Shown one piece after another: positions 9,088-13,875 of a DNA stretch of 13,875 nucleotides (its first letter is position 1; the number at the start of each line of letters is the position of its first letter). The position numbers and the translations under genes are program-made. The notes under the pieces were generated by a model. It was not told where the DNA came from and did not search any database. It worked only from the letters and a program-made list of their open reading frames with translations. The stretch is from an uncultured Ruminococcus sp. (GTDB taxonomy: Bacteria > Bacillota > Clostridia > Oscillospirales > Ruminococcaceae), in NCBI GenBank assembly GCA_900553335.1, contig USCU01000009.1:1-13875 (forward strand). The letters are read 5' to 3'.

Positions 9088-10143
9088 TCAATCAATTTCT
9101 ATTGTATGCTCAGGACCTATATCAATTTTATATCCTGTAATTCTTGCCGCAAGCTTTGCGTTTTGACCTTTGTTTCCAATAGCGAGCGAGAGCTGATTGT
9201 CAGGAACTACAACCGAGCATGAACGGCTTCCGTCCTCTGCAAGTGTAACGCTTATAACGTTTGCCGGAGAAAGAGCTGCCGCAATAAACTCTGCGTCATT
9301 TTCGCTGTAAGGAATAATATCTATCTTTTCTCCCTTAAGCTCCTTTACTATCGCCTGAATACGACTTCTTCCCGCACCGATGCAAGCGCCGACTGCGTCA
9401 ACGTTTTCGTCCTTAGACCATACTGCAATTTTGCTTCTTGATCCTGCTTCTCTCGAAATAGCCTTGACCTCTACCGTTCCGTCATAAATCTCAGGAACCT
9501 CAAGCTCAAACAGCCTTTTAACAAGATCTCTGTGAGTTCTTGAAATTTTAACCGAAGGGCGTCGTTCGGGATTTACTATTCCCACAACGTAAACCTTTAT
9601 TATATCGCCCTCTTTAAGCTCTTCGCCCGGGATCTGTTCGCTTCTTATGAGATACGCTTCGTTCTTATCAATCGTTAAAACTGCGTTCTTCGTTCCCGGT
9701 TCAACCTTTAATACTGTTGCCGAAACGCATTCATGCTCCTTGCCCTCATAAGCTGCTAAAAGCCTTTCTCTCTCAATTTCCTTGATGTCATGCTTGATAG
9801 ACTGCTTTGCAGACTGAGCGGCAACTCTTCCGAATTTCATAGGGTTTAGCTTGATTGATACCTGACCTCCAACCTTCGCTCTCTTTGAAATCTCAAGAGC
9901 GTCTTCTAAGGAAATCTCATTATCAGGATCTTCAACTACCTCTACGACTGTTTTGTTGAGCTTGACCTCAAACTTTCCTTTTTCAGGATTGATGTTTACT
10001 ATTATATTCTCTTCCAAAACGTCCGGATAATCTTTTTTTATCGCCTTTGAAATTCCATCTGCGATTTTCTCAACCAAATCCTCCGTATCAATCTTGTTCT
10101 CAGCGCCGAGAAGAGAAAGCGCTTCAAAAAATTCCTTGCTCAT
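9088..10143 (-). CDS. nusA: Transcription termination/antitermination factor NusA
   Basis: Binds RNA polymerase and nascent RNA, influencing pausing, intrinsic termination and rRNA antitermination. 351 residues, the usual length in Firmicutes, which lack the C-terminal acidic repeats of proteobacterial NusA. The N-terminal RNAP-binding domain is about 1-125, the S1 domain about 135-200, KH1 about 210-275 and KH2 about 285-345. KH2 has the canonical GNKG loop (323-326), whereas the KH1 loop reads G256-A-G-R259 where most NusA proteins have GxxG. The ATG at 10143 is preceded by AGGAGGA about 11 nt upstream. Another ATG at 10150 is out of frame. It lies 25 nt after rimP and is probably autoregulated by the attenuator upstream of rimP. 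Confidence 0.97.
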   Translation of the reverse strand: MSKEFFEALSLLGAENKIDTEDLVEKIADGISKAIKKDYPDVLEENIIVNINPEKGKFEVKLNKTVVEVVEDPDNEISLEDALEISKRAKVGGQVSIKLNPMKFGRVAAQSAKQSIKHDIKEIERERLLAAYEGKEHECVSATVLKVEPGTKNAVLTIDKNEAYLIRSEQIPGEELKEGDIIKVYVVGIVNPERRPSVKISRTHRDLVKRLFELEVPEIYDGTVEVKAISREAGSRSKIAVWSKDENVDAVGACIGAGRSRIQAIVKELKGEKIDIIPYSENDAEFIAAALSPANVISVTLAEDGSRSCSVVVPDNQLSLAIGNKGQNAKLAARITGYKIDIGPEHTIEID

Positions 10144-10168
10144 TTTCCATTAATTCCTCCTAAATTTT

Positions 10169-10651
10169 TTAAAACAAATCATTATCGTCGTCAGCTTTTA
10201 TAATTGCGCACTCAGAAAGTGCAATTTCCTTTTCTTCGCCGTCCAGAACGATTATTTTTTTACTATCTTTGTCATATGACAAAAGCTTTGCCGATATTTC
10301 CTTTTCGCCGTCTACGGCCTTATAAAGCTTTATTCTTACATTTTCGCCGATAAAAGCCTGAAAATGCTCCGGCGTTCTCAGCTCCCTTCCGAGCCCCGGA
10401 GAACCTGCTTCAAAAACATAAGAATCGCTTATCGGATCGGCATCATCCAAAATCTCGTTAAACAGCCTTGAAAACTCCTCGCAGGAATCCATATCAAGGC
10501 CCTCTGCCTTGTCAATAAAAATCCGAAGATACCATGTCGCACCCTCTTTTTCATATCTGACATCCCATAGAGAAAGACCAAGCTTCTCGCAAAGCGGCTC
10601 AGCGAGCTCTTTTATAACGTCCGCCGTTTTTAAGCCTTTTTTCTCTGCCAT
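10169..10651 (-). CDS. rimP: Ribosome maturation factor RimP
   Basis: Small-subunit assembly factor, 160 residues. It shows the N-terminal LGLSLWDVRYEKEG-x-WYLRIFID strand pattern, EFSRLFNEILD, and the family signature SPGLGRELRTPEHF. The C-terminal Sm-like domain ends in an acidic DDDNDLF tail. I start it at the ATG at 10651, because AGGAGGAATTGGTTAT sits directly before it. An in-frame ATG 14 codons further upstream lies inside the leader hairpin and is not a credible start. It is the first gene of the operon, with its own promoter and leader. Confidence 0.95.
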   Translation of the reverse strand: MAEKKGLKTADVIKELAEPLCEKLGLSLWDVRYEKEGATWYLRIFIDKAEGLDMDSCEEFSRLFNEILDDADPISDSYVFEAGSPGLGRELRTPEHFQAFIGENVRIKLYKAVDGEKEISAKLLSYDKDSKKIIVLDGEEKEIALSECAIIKADDDNDLF

Positions 10652-10670
10652 ATAACCAATTCCTCCTAAC

Positions 10671-10705
10671 AAAAACGAAAGACCGGAAGTCAAGCTCCAG
10701 TCTTT
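10671..10705 (-). terminator. Leader attenuator hairpin upstream of rimP-nusA
   Basis: In the minus-strand RNA, AAAGACUGGA (10705-10696) pairs with UCCGGUCUUU (10687-10678) over 10 bp around an 8-nt loop. It is followed by CG and then UUUUU, ending just before the rimP ribosome binding site. One pair (U from A10699 with G from C10684) is a wobble that forms only in the minus-strand RNA, which supports this strand. The U-tract is interrupted, so the terminator looks weak by itself. In B. subtilis, nusA is controlled by NusA-stimulated termination at such a leader terminator; the same role is inferred here. Confidence 0.7.
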
Positions 10706-10725
10706 TAATAAAAACTATTGTAATT

Positions 10726-10754
10726 AGTATACCACTCTATTTATAAAAAATCAA
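10726..10754 (-). promoter_or_regulatory. Sigma-A promoter of the rimP-nusA-infB operon
   Basis: On the minus strand, -35 TTGATT (10754-10749) and -10 TATACT (10731-10726) are separated by exactly 17 bp. Transcription should start near 10719, giving a leader of about 68 nt that contains the attenuator hairpin and ends at the rimP start. Confidence 0.75.
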
Positions 10755-10781
10755 GTATATTTAAAAACTTTTTCCACAGGG

Positions 10782-10862
10782 TTATTTCTTTTTATTATTG
10801 CAAACAAGATTTATTATGTTTGTAATTAAGATTATCATCGTAAGTACTTCCATAATGCTCAT
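10782..10862 (-). CDS. Small hydrophobic peptide, holin-like type I toxin candidate
   Basis: A 26-residue ORF: MSIMEVLTMIILITNIINLV then CNNKKK and a stop. It has one predicted membrane helix (about residues 4-20) and a lysine tail, the layout of Firmicutes holin-like/type I toxin peptides (the Hol_Tox type, which often contain a VLT-x-I-x-LI segment and end in NKKK). The ATG has an excellent GGAGGT site 7 nt upstream, which is itself buried in a stable hairpin. The opposite strand carries a promoter and terminator that would make an RNA antisense to its start region. It stands alone between the nfnB terminator and the rimP promoter. No terminator follows the stop codon. Membrane toxicity is inferred, not shown; a random ORF this short cannot be excluded without homologues. 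Confidence 0.55.
   Translation of the reverse strand: MSIMEVLTMIILITNIINLVCNNKKK
10798..10826 (+). promoter_or_regulatory. Plus-strand promoter for the antisense RNA
   Basis: -35 TTGCAA (10798-10803) and -10 TGTAAT (10821-10826) with a 17-bp spacer. It faces away from rimP and lies inside the 3' half of the small peptide ORF. The expected start is near 10833. Confidence 0.45.
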
Positions 10863-10952
10863 GCTGCTCACCTCCGTTTCCGGAGGGAAATTCAAACTAC
10901 CTGCCGTTTATACAGTTGCCCTTGCGCCTATCATAACGCGAGGGTTATTTTT
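10833..10952 (+). ncRNA. Predicted antisense antitoxin RNA (about 120 nt)
   Basis: Bounded by the plus-strand promoter at 10798-10826 and the rho-independent terminator at 10919-10953. It would be complementary to the start codon, ribosome binding site and 5' leader of the peptide mRNA, the features an antitoxin RNA of a type I system must block. It contains no ORF of note. Ends are estimated from promoter and terminator positions. Confidence 0.45.
10871..10886 (-). promoter_or_regulatory. Ribosome-binding-site-sequestering hairpin (GAAA tetraloop)
   Basis: In the minus-strand mRNA, CCUCCG (10886-10881) pairs perfectly with CGGAGG (10876-10871) around a GAAA loop, a very stable GNRA tetraloop. 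The 3' arm is the ribosome binding site of the 26-residue peptide, so translation would be blocked in the folded mRNA. Sequestered binding sites are common in type I toxin mRNAs. Confidence 0.65.
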
Positions 10953-10953
10953 G
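10919..10953 (+). terminator. Rho-independent terminator of the antisense RNA
   Basis: CCCTTGCG (10919-10926) pairs with CGCGAGGG (10937-10944) around a 10-nt loop, followed by TTATTTTTG. One pair is a U-G wobble that exists only in the plus-strand RNA, and the T-tract is on that strand too. No annotated gene runs toward it, so it needs a local plus-strand transcript. Confidence 0.65.
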
Positions 10954-10958
10954 TCCAA
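10930..10958 (-). promoter_or_regulatory. Possible promoter of the small peptide mRNA
   Basis: On the minus strand, TTGGAC (10958-10953) and TATGAT (10935-10930) lie 17 bp apart, predicting a start near 10923 and a leader of about 60 nt. The -35 match is poor. The element coincides with the antisense terminator. TATAAA at 10912-10907 is an alternative -10. Confidence 0.3.
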
Positions 10959-10962
10959 CTTA

Positions 10963-11036
10963 TTAATTCCGCATTACGAATTAATTGTCCACTGTCCATT
11001 ATCCATTGTCAATTACATTAATTATGCATTACGAAT
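10963..11036. repeat. AT-rich intergenic repeat with direct 19-mers and heptamer tract
   Basis: Two 19-bp direct repeats (10963-10981 and 11018-11036) differ at 2 positions and share GCATTACGAAT. Between them, 10986-11013 is made of four imperfect heptamers: TGTCCAC, TGTCCAT, TATCCAT, TGTCAAT. I associate such modules with interspersed intergenic repeats in Clostridia, but genome copy number cannot be seen here. No gene is encoded. Confidence 0.6.
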
Positions 11037-11040
11037 CATC

Positions 11041-11066
11041 AAAAAGAGCAGGCACTAAATGCCTGC
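11041..11066 (-). terminator. Rho-independent terminator after nfnB
   Basis: GCAGGCA (11066-11060 on the minus strand) pairs with TGCCTGC (11054-11048) around a 5-nt loop and is followed by TCTTTTT. It begins 11 nt after the nfnB stop and ends the nfnAB transcript. Confidence 0.85.
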
Positions 11067-11077
11067 CCCAAGAATAT

Positions 11078-12466
11078 TTAATCTTTGCTCTTGATATATT
11101 CATCTATTGCCTTTGCAGCAGTTTTTCCTGCGCCCATAGCGAGAATTACAGTTGCAGCTCCCGTCACGGCGTCGCCTCCGGCATATACCCCCTCACGGGA
11201 TGTAAGTCCGTTGTCGTCGGCAATGATTCCGCCCCATTTTTGAGTATCAAGTCCCTCGGTTGTGTTGCGGATAAGCGGATTCGGAGATGTTCCTATAGCC
11301 ATAATAACACAGTCAACGTCCAGCACAAACTCGCTTCCCTCTTTTACAACCGGACGGCGTCTGCCCGACTCGTCAGGCTCGCCAAGCTCCATTTCAACGC
11401 ACTTCATGCCCTTTACACACTTATGCTCGTCGCCGAGAATTTCAGTCGGATTTGTCAAAGTTTTAAAAATGATCTCTTCTTCTTCCGCATGTTCTATCTC
11501 TTCGTTTCTTGCAGGCATTTCCTCTTTGCCTCTTCGGTAAACTATGTAAACGTTCTCTGCACCCAAACGCTTTGCGCTTCTTGCAGCATCCATAGCAACG
11601 TTTCCTCCGCCAACAACCGCTACGTTCTTAGCATTCATTATAGGCGTGTCGCTGTTCGGAAGATACGCTTTCATAAGGTTTGTTCTTGTTAAATATTCGT
11701 TTGCGGAATAAACGCCCTTAAGGTTTTCGCCCGGTATGTTCATAAATCGAGGAAGTCCTGCACCCGAACCGATAAATACAGATTCATATCCCTGCTCAAA
11801 AAGCTCGTCTATCGTAATCGTTCTTCCGATAACAACGTTTGTGTTCACCTCAACTCCGAGTGCCTTGAGATTTTCAATTTCCTGTTGAACGATAGCCTTA
11901 GGAAGTCTGAATTCAGGAATTCCGTATACCAAAACTCCTCCTGCGAGATGTAAGGCTTCAAAAATCGTTACCTTGTAGCCCATTCTCGCCAAATCCCCCG
12001 CACAGGTAAGTCCCGAAGGTCCTGCACCGATTATTGCGACCTTGTGGCCATTTTGCTCAGGAACGCTTGGAGCTTCCTTGCAGTTTGCCATATGCCAGTC
12101 AGCAACGAATCTTTCAAGTCTGCCTATTGCGACAGGCTCGCCTTTGATTCCTCTTACACACTTGCTCTCGCACTGTGTTTCCTGAGGACATACTCTTCCG
12201 CATACGGCAGGAAGCGCAGAGGATTTAGATATGATTTGATATGCTCCCTCGAAATCACCCTCTTTTACCTTTGCGATAAAATCCGGAATATCAATAGCTA
12301 CAGGACAACCGCTTACGCAAGGTCGGTGCTTACAGCCAAGGCATCTGTTTGCCTCGTCTATCGCCTGCTCTTCTGTATATCCCAAAGCAACCTCTTTAAA
12401 GTTCTTGTTTCTTACAAGTGGATCTTGAACAGGCATTTCATTTTTAACCAAGCTCATATTAGGCAT
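11078..12466 (-). CDS. nfnB: NADH-dependent reduced ferredoxin:NADP+ oxidoreductase, large subunit (NfnB)
   Basis: 462 residues, of the glutamate-synthase-small-subunit-like flavoprotein family. The N-terminal domain carries eight cysteines in the CxxCxxxxCxxxC and CxxxCxxxxxCxxxC patterns (42, 45, 50, 54 and 89, 93, 99, 103), for two [4Fe-4S] clusters. An FAD-binding GAGPSG is at 147-152, a second nucleotide-binding GGGNVAMDAAR at 286-296, and the closing flavin motif GDAVTGAATV near the C-terminus. Directly after nfnA (2 nt gap), this pairing identifies the NfnAB transhydrogenase rather than a glutamate synthase subunit, since no large GltB-type gene is adjacent. NfnAB couples NADH and reduced ferredoxin oxidation to NADP+ reduction by flavin bifurcation. 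Its AGGAGGT site lies within the end of nfnA, so translation is coupled. Older annotations call such proteins sulfide dehydrogenase or GltA. Confidence 0.92.
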   Translation of the reverse strand: MPNMSLVKNEMPVQDPLVRNKNFKEVALGYTEEQAIDEANRCLGCKHRPCVSGCPVAIDIPDFIAKVKEGDFEGAYQIISKSSALPAVCGRVCPQETQCESKCVRGIKGEPVAIGRLERFVADWHMANCKEAPSVPEQNGHKVAIIGAGPSGLTCAGDLARMGYKVTIFEALHLAGGVLVYGIPEFRLPKAIVQQEIENLKALGVEVNTNVVIGRTITIDELFEQGYESVFIGSGAGLPRFMNIPGENLKGVYSANEYLTRTNLMKAYLPNSDTPIMNAKNVAVVGGGNVAMDAARSAKRLGAENVYIVYRRGKEEMPARNEEIEHAEEEEIIFKTLTNPTEILGDEHKCVKGMKCVEMELGEPDESGRRRPVVKEGSEFVLDVDCVIMAIGTSPNPLIRNTTEGLDTQKWGGIIADDNGLTSREGVYAGGDAVTGAATVILAMGAGKTAAKAIDEYIKSKD

Positions 12467-12468
12467 CG

Positions 12469-13311
12469 TTATTTTACCTCCTTTTTAAAGAGATTGCACG
12501 CTTCCTCGTGTCTTTTTCTTTCAAAGTCTTTATACATATTAGATCTCTCGATGGCCTCGTCAAAGTCTACCTCATGTCCGTCAAAATCAGGTCCGTCAAC
12601 ACACGCAAACTTTGTCTTTCCTCCAACGGTAAGACGGCATCCTCCGCACATTCCCGTTCCGTCAATCATAATAGGATTCATTGAAACCACCGTTTTGATT
12701 CCGTATTCTTTAGTAAGCGCACAAACGAATTTCATCATGATAAGCGGACCTATTGCTATTACCTCGTCATATTTCTCGCCTGACTCAATAAGCTCTTTTA
12801 AAGCGTTTGTAACGAGTCCTTTTTCTCCATAGCTTCCGTCATCAGTCATAATCTTAAGCTTATCCGAAACAGCGGCAAATTCGTCCTCCAAAATTACCAA
12901 ATCCTTGTTTCTGAACCCTGCTACAGAATGAACCTCGCAGCCTAAGCTGTGCAGCTTCTTAGCGATAGGATACGCAATCGCACAGCCTACACCTCCGCCT
13001 ACAACAGCAACCTTCTTAAGTCCGTCAGTATGCGAAGCCACTCCAAGAGGTCCAACGAAATCATGAATGTACTCTCCCTCATTCTTGTGATTCAGCTTTT
13101 CGGTTGCACCGCCTACGATCTGAAAAATTATCGTAACCGTTCCTGCTTCTCTGTCAAAATCAGCTACAGTAAGCGGGATTCGTTCTCCGTTTTCGTCAAC
13201 TCTCAGAATAATAAACTGTCCCGGTTCTGCCTTCCTGGCAATGAGAGGAGCATCTATCTCCATCAAAGTTACCGTGGGATTCAAAACCTTTTTTCTTACG
13301 ATCTTATACAT
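12469..13311 (-). CDS. nfnA: NADH-dependent reduced ferredoxin:NADP+ oxidoreductase, small subunit (NfnA)
   Basis: 280-residue relative of dihydroorotate dehydrogenase electron-transfer subunit PyrK and ferredoxin-NADP reductases. An FAD-binding barrel covers about 1-95 (RIPLTV at 44-49). An NAD-binding domain begins at VAVVGGGVG (101-109). The C-terminal [2Fe-2S] site is DGTGMCGGCRLTV with Cys222, Cys225 and Cys237. In studied Nfn enzymes the fourth ligand is reported as an aspartate; Asp217 is the candidate here. The partner gene nfnB decides between Nfn and PyrK, as no pyrD is adjacent. The ATG is preceded by AAGGAGGA at ideal distance. A -10 box (TATAAT) lies about 60 bp upstream, so nfnAB probably starts its own transcript. 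Confidence 0.92.
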   Translation of the reverse strand: MYKIVRKKVLNPTVTLMEIDAPLIARKAEPGQFIILRVDENGERIPLTVADFDREAGTVTIIFQIVGGATEKLNHKNEGEYIHDFVGPLGVASHTDGLKKVAVVGGGVGCAIAYPIAKKLHSLGCEVHSVAGFRNKDLVILEDEFAAVSDKLKIMTDDGSYGEKGLVTNALKELIESGEKYDEVIAIGPLIMMKFVCALTKEYGIKTVVSMNPIMIDGTGMCGGCRLTVGGKTKFACVDGPDFDGHEVDFDEAIERSNMYKDFERKRHEEACNLFKKEVK

Positions 13312-13372
13312 CTAAAGATTTCCTCCTTAAACCACGGGCATTCGCCCTGCATTTTATTGTATTTAATATATC

Positions 13373-13401
13373 ATTATACTATGGTTTTTTGTTTTTAAAA
13401 T
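13373..13401 (-). promoter_or_regulatory. Probable nfnAB promoter with weak -35
   Basis: A perfect -10 TATAAT is at 13378-13373 on the minus strand. At 17 bp the -35 reads ATTTTA, far from consensus, which suggests activator dependence or a different start. The leader would be about 55 nt and contains a small GGGC-GAAT-GCCC hairpin. Confidence 0.5.
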
Positions 13402-13409
13402 ATATTCTC

Positions 13410-13424
13410 AATATGTGTCATATT
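13410..13424. promoter_or_regulatory. 15-bp palindrome upstream of nfnAB, possible operator
   Basis: AATATG-TGT-CATATT is a perfect inverted repeat with 6-bp arms, centred roughly 50 bp upstream of the expected nfnAB start. The location suits an activator site. It is AT-rich and short, so chance is possible. It does not fit the T-N11-A LysR box, nor the FNR or Rex consensus. Confidence 0.35.
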
Positions 13425-13425
13425 A

Positions 13426-13545
13426 AATTTTACATAAAGTACTGCAGCGAATATACTCGCTGCTCAGTCTGTCGAAAAAGCACACTTTTAAAATATTGTC
13501 GTGTAGGCGGACATACGACGGCGCAGTAACACCCTCATTGAAAAA
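13426..13545. other. Gene-free region between the LysR fragment and the nfnAB promoter, with two hairpins
   Basis: Holds a 7-bp stem GCAGCGA/TCGCTGC (13444-13463) without a following T-run and a 7-bp stem GTCGTGT/ATACGAC (13498-13519) with one wobble. Neither is a convincing terminator for the upstream regulator gene. No ORF with a ribosome binding site is seen. The stretch may be an interspersed repeat. Confidence 0.4.
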
Positions 13546-13827
13546 TCACTTTTTATCAAGTACATCTATAAGTTCGGTAAGCTTAGCTGTAAAATCCTTA
13601 TCATACTGGCTTAGCTTGTAGTCGTGCCTGTAAATAAGAACGTCCTTGATTCTCCTCTTTGAGTCAGTGCATTCTACTTGCTTAAGTCCTCTAGTCATAA
13701 GAATCTCTTCAGGAATCGGAGATACCCACATATATGAATTTGGTATTTTGGAAAGAATATCAAACTGACTTCCACGTTCGTAAACGGATATCTGCCTTGG
13801 GGATTTCTTATTTGACTTATTATAATA
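13546..13827 (-). CDS. LysR-type transcriptional regulator, C-terminal fragment
   Basis: This is the last 93 genomic codons of a gene cut by the contig end. The N-terminal helix-turn-helix is missing. What remains resembles the end of a LysR effector-binding domain: SVYERGSQFDILSKIPN, then SYMWVSPIPEEIL, a strand KDVLIYRHDYKLSQYDKDF and a final amphipathic helix. The apparent start M-Y-K-R-Q in the raw reading frame is translated adapter sequence, not protein, so the genomic part begins at Tyr-Tyr-Asn. It is encoded upstream of, and in the same direction as, nfnAB, separated by 234 bp. A regulatory link to nfnAB is possible but not shown. Family call is moderate because only the C-terminal third is visible. 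Confidence 0.6.
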   Translation of the reverse strand, partial: YYNKSNKKSPRQISVYERGSQFDILSKIPNSYMWVSPIPEEILMTRGLKQVECTDSKRRIKDVLIYRHDYKLSQYDKDFTAKLTELIDVLDKK

Positions 13828-13875
13828 CTGTCTCTTATACACATCTGACGCTGCCGACGATCTACTCTGTGTAGA
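13828..13875. other. Illumina Nextera adapter, i5 index and P5 fragment (not genomic)
   Basis: CTGTCTCTTATACACATCT at 13828-13846 is the Tn5 mosaic end. It is followed by GACGCTGCCGACGA (13847-13860), the reverse complement of the Nextera read-1 adapter. TCTACTCT (13861-13868) is the reverse complement of the i5 index AGAGTAGA (known as S504/N504), and GTGTAGA (13869-13875) begins the P5 primer complement. True genomic sequence ends at 13827. Confidence 0.98.

Noticed and set aside
10652..10693. Longer rimP start, 14 codons upstream of the chosen ATG
   Set aside because: It lies inside the leader hairpin, has no ribosome binding site, and adds residues not typical of RimP; AGGAGGA sits right before the shorter start.
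10771..10779. DnaA-box-like TTTTCCACA near the rimP promoter
   Set aside because: A single near match without a cluster or neighbouring replication genes; expected by chance in AT-rich DNA.
10985..11692. 235-codon plus-strand open frame, partly in the repeat
   Set aside because: Most of it is antisense to nfnB, its predicted protein looks like no family, and the start is in the AT-rich repeat without a ribosome binding site.
11078..12466. nfnB as the small subunit of glutamate synthase
   Set aside because: The domain family is shared, but the directly linked nfnA gene and the absence of a large glutamate synthase gene point to NfnAB.
12044..12832. 262-codon plus-strand open frame across the nfnB-nfnA junction
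   Set aside because: It is antisense to two well-supported genes and has no ribosome binding site or recognisable domain.
13444..13463. GCAGCGA/TCGCTGC hairpin as the LysR gene terminator
   Set aside because: The stem is good but is followed by AGTACTTTATG on the minus strand, not a T-tract; kept only as an uncertain structure.

Overview
The window is the end of a contig from a low-GC Gram-positive bacterium, most likely class Clostridia and probably an Oscillospirales/Ruminococcaceae-type gut organism. This rests on the Firmicutes gene order rimP-nusA-rnpM-rplGA-infB-rbfA, strong AGGAGG ribosome binding sites, a Clostridia-type NfnAB pair, and AT-rich intergenic repeats of a kind I associate with such genomes. 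Genus cannot be assigned. Every long gene is on the minus strand, so the window reads functionally from right to left.

Right end: positions 13828-13875 are not genomic. They are Illumina Nextera transposase adapter, an i5 index and the start of the P5 primer. The adjoining gene (13546-13827) is the 3' end of a probable LysR-type regulator, cut by the contig end. After a 234-bp gap holding a -10 box, a short palindrome and hairpins come nfnA and nfnB (13311-11078), the two subunits of the electron-bifurcating NADH-dependent reduced ferredoxin:NADP+ oxidoreductase. They close with a rho-independent terminator.

The 426 bp between nfnB and rimP (10652-11077) is the most interesting stretch. It holds the nfnB terminator, an AT-rich repeat, and what looks like a compact type I toxin-antitoxin locus. 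That locus has a 26-residue one-helix peptide ORF whose ribosome binding site is locked in a GAAA-tetraloop hairpin. On the opposite strand, a promoter and terminator would make an antisense RNA of about 120 nt over the start of that ORF. Then come a good sigma-A promoter and an attenuator-like hairpin with an interrupted U-tract just before rimP. This fits the NusA autoregulation by termination described in Bacillus subtilis.

The central operon (10651-2756) runs rimP, nusA, rnpM (ylxR), rplGA (ylxQ), infB, rbfA, nrnA, truB and ribF. It combines ribosome maturation, transcription elongation/termination, translation initiation, nanoRNA turnover, tRNA pseudouridylation and flavin cofactor synthesis. 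Spacing is tight (overlaps to 25 nt) except for an odd 148-bp spacer between nusA and rnpM. Then gltX overlaps ribF by 1 nt. Last, 66 nt further on, an ABC exporter ATPase and the N-terminal part of its permease run off the left edge. No ylxP, rpsO or pnp is present where Bacillus has them. No tRNA, rRNA, CRISPR array, insertion sequence or phage gene was seen.
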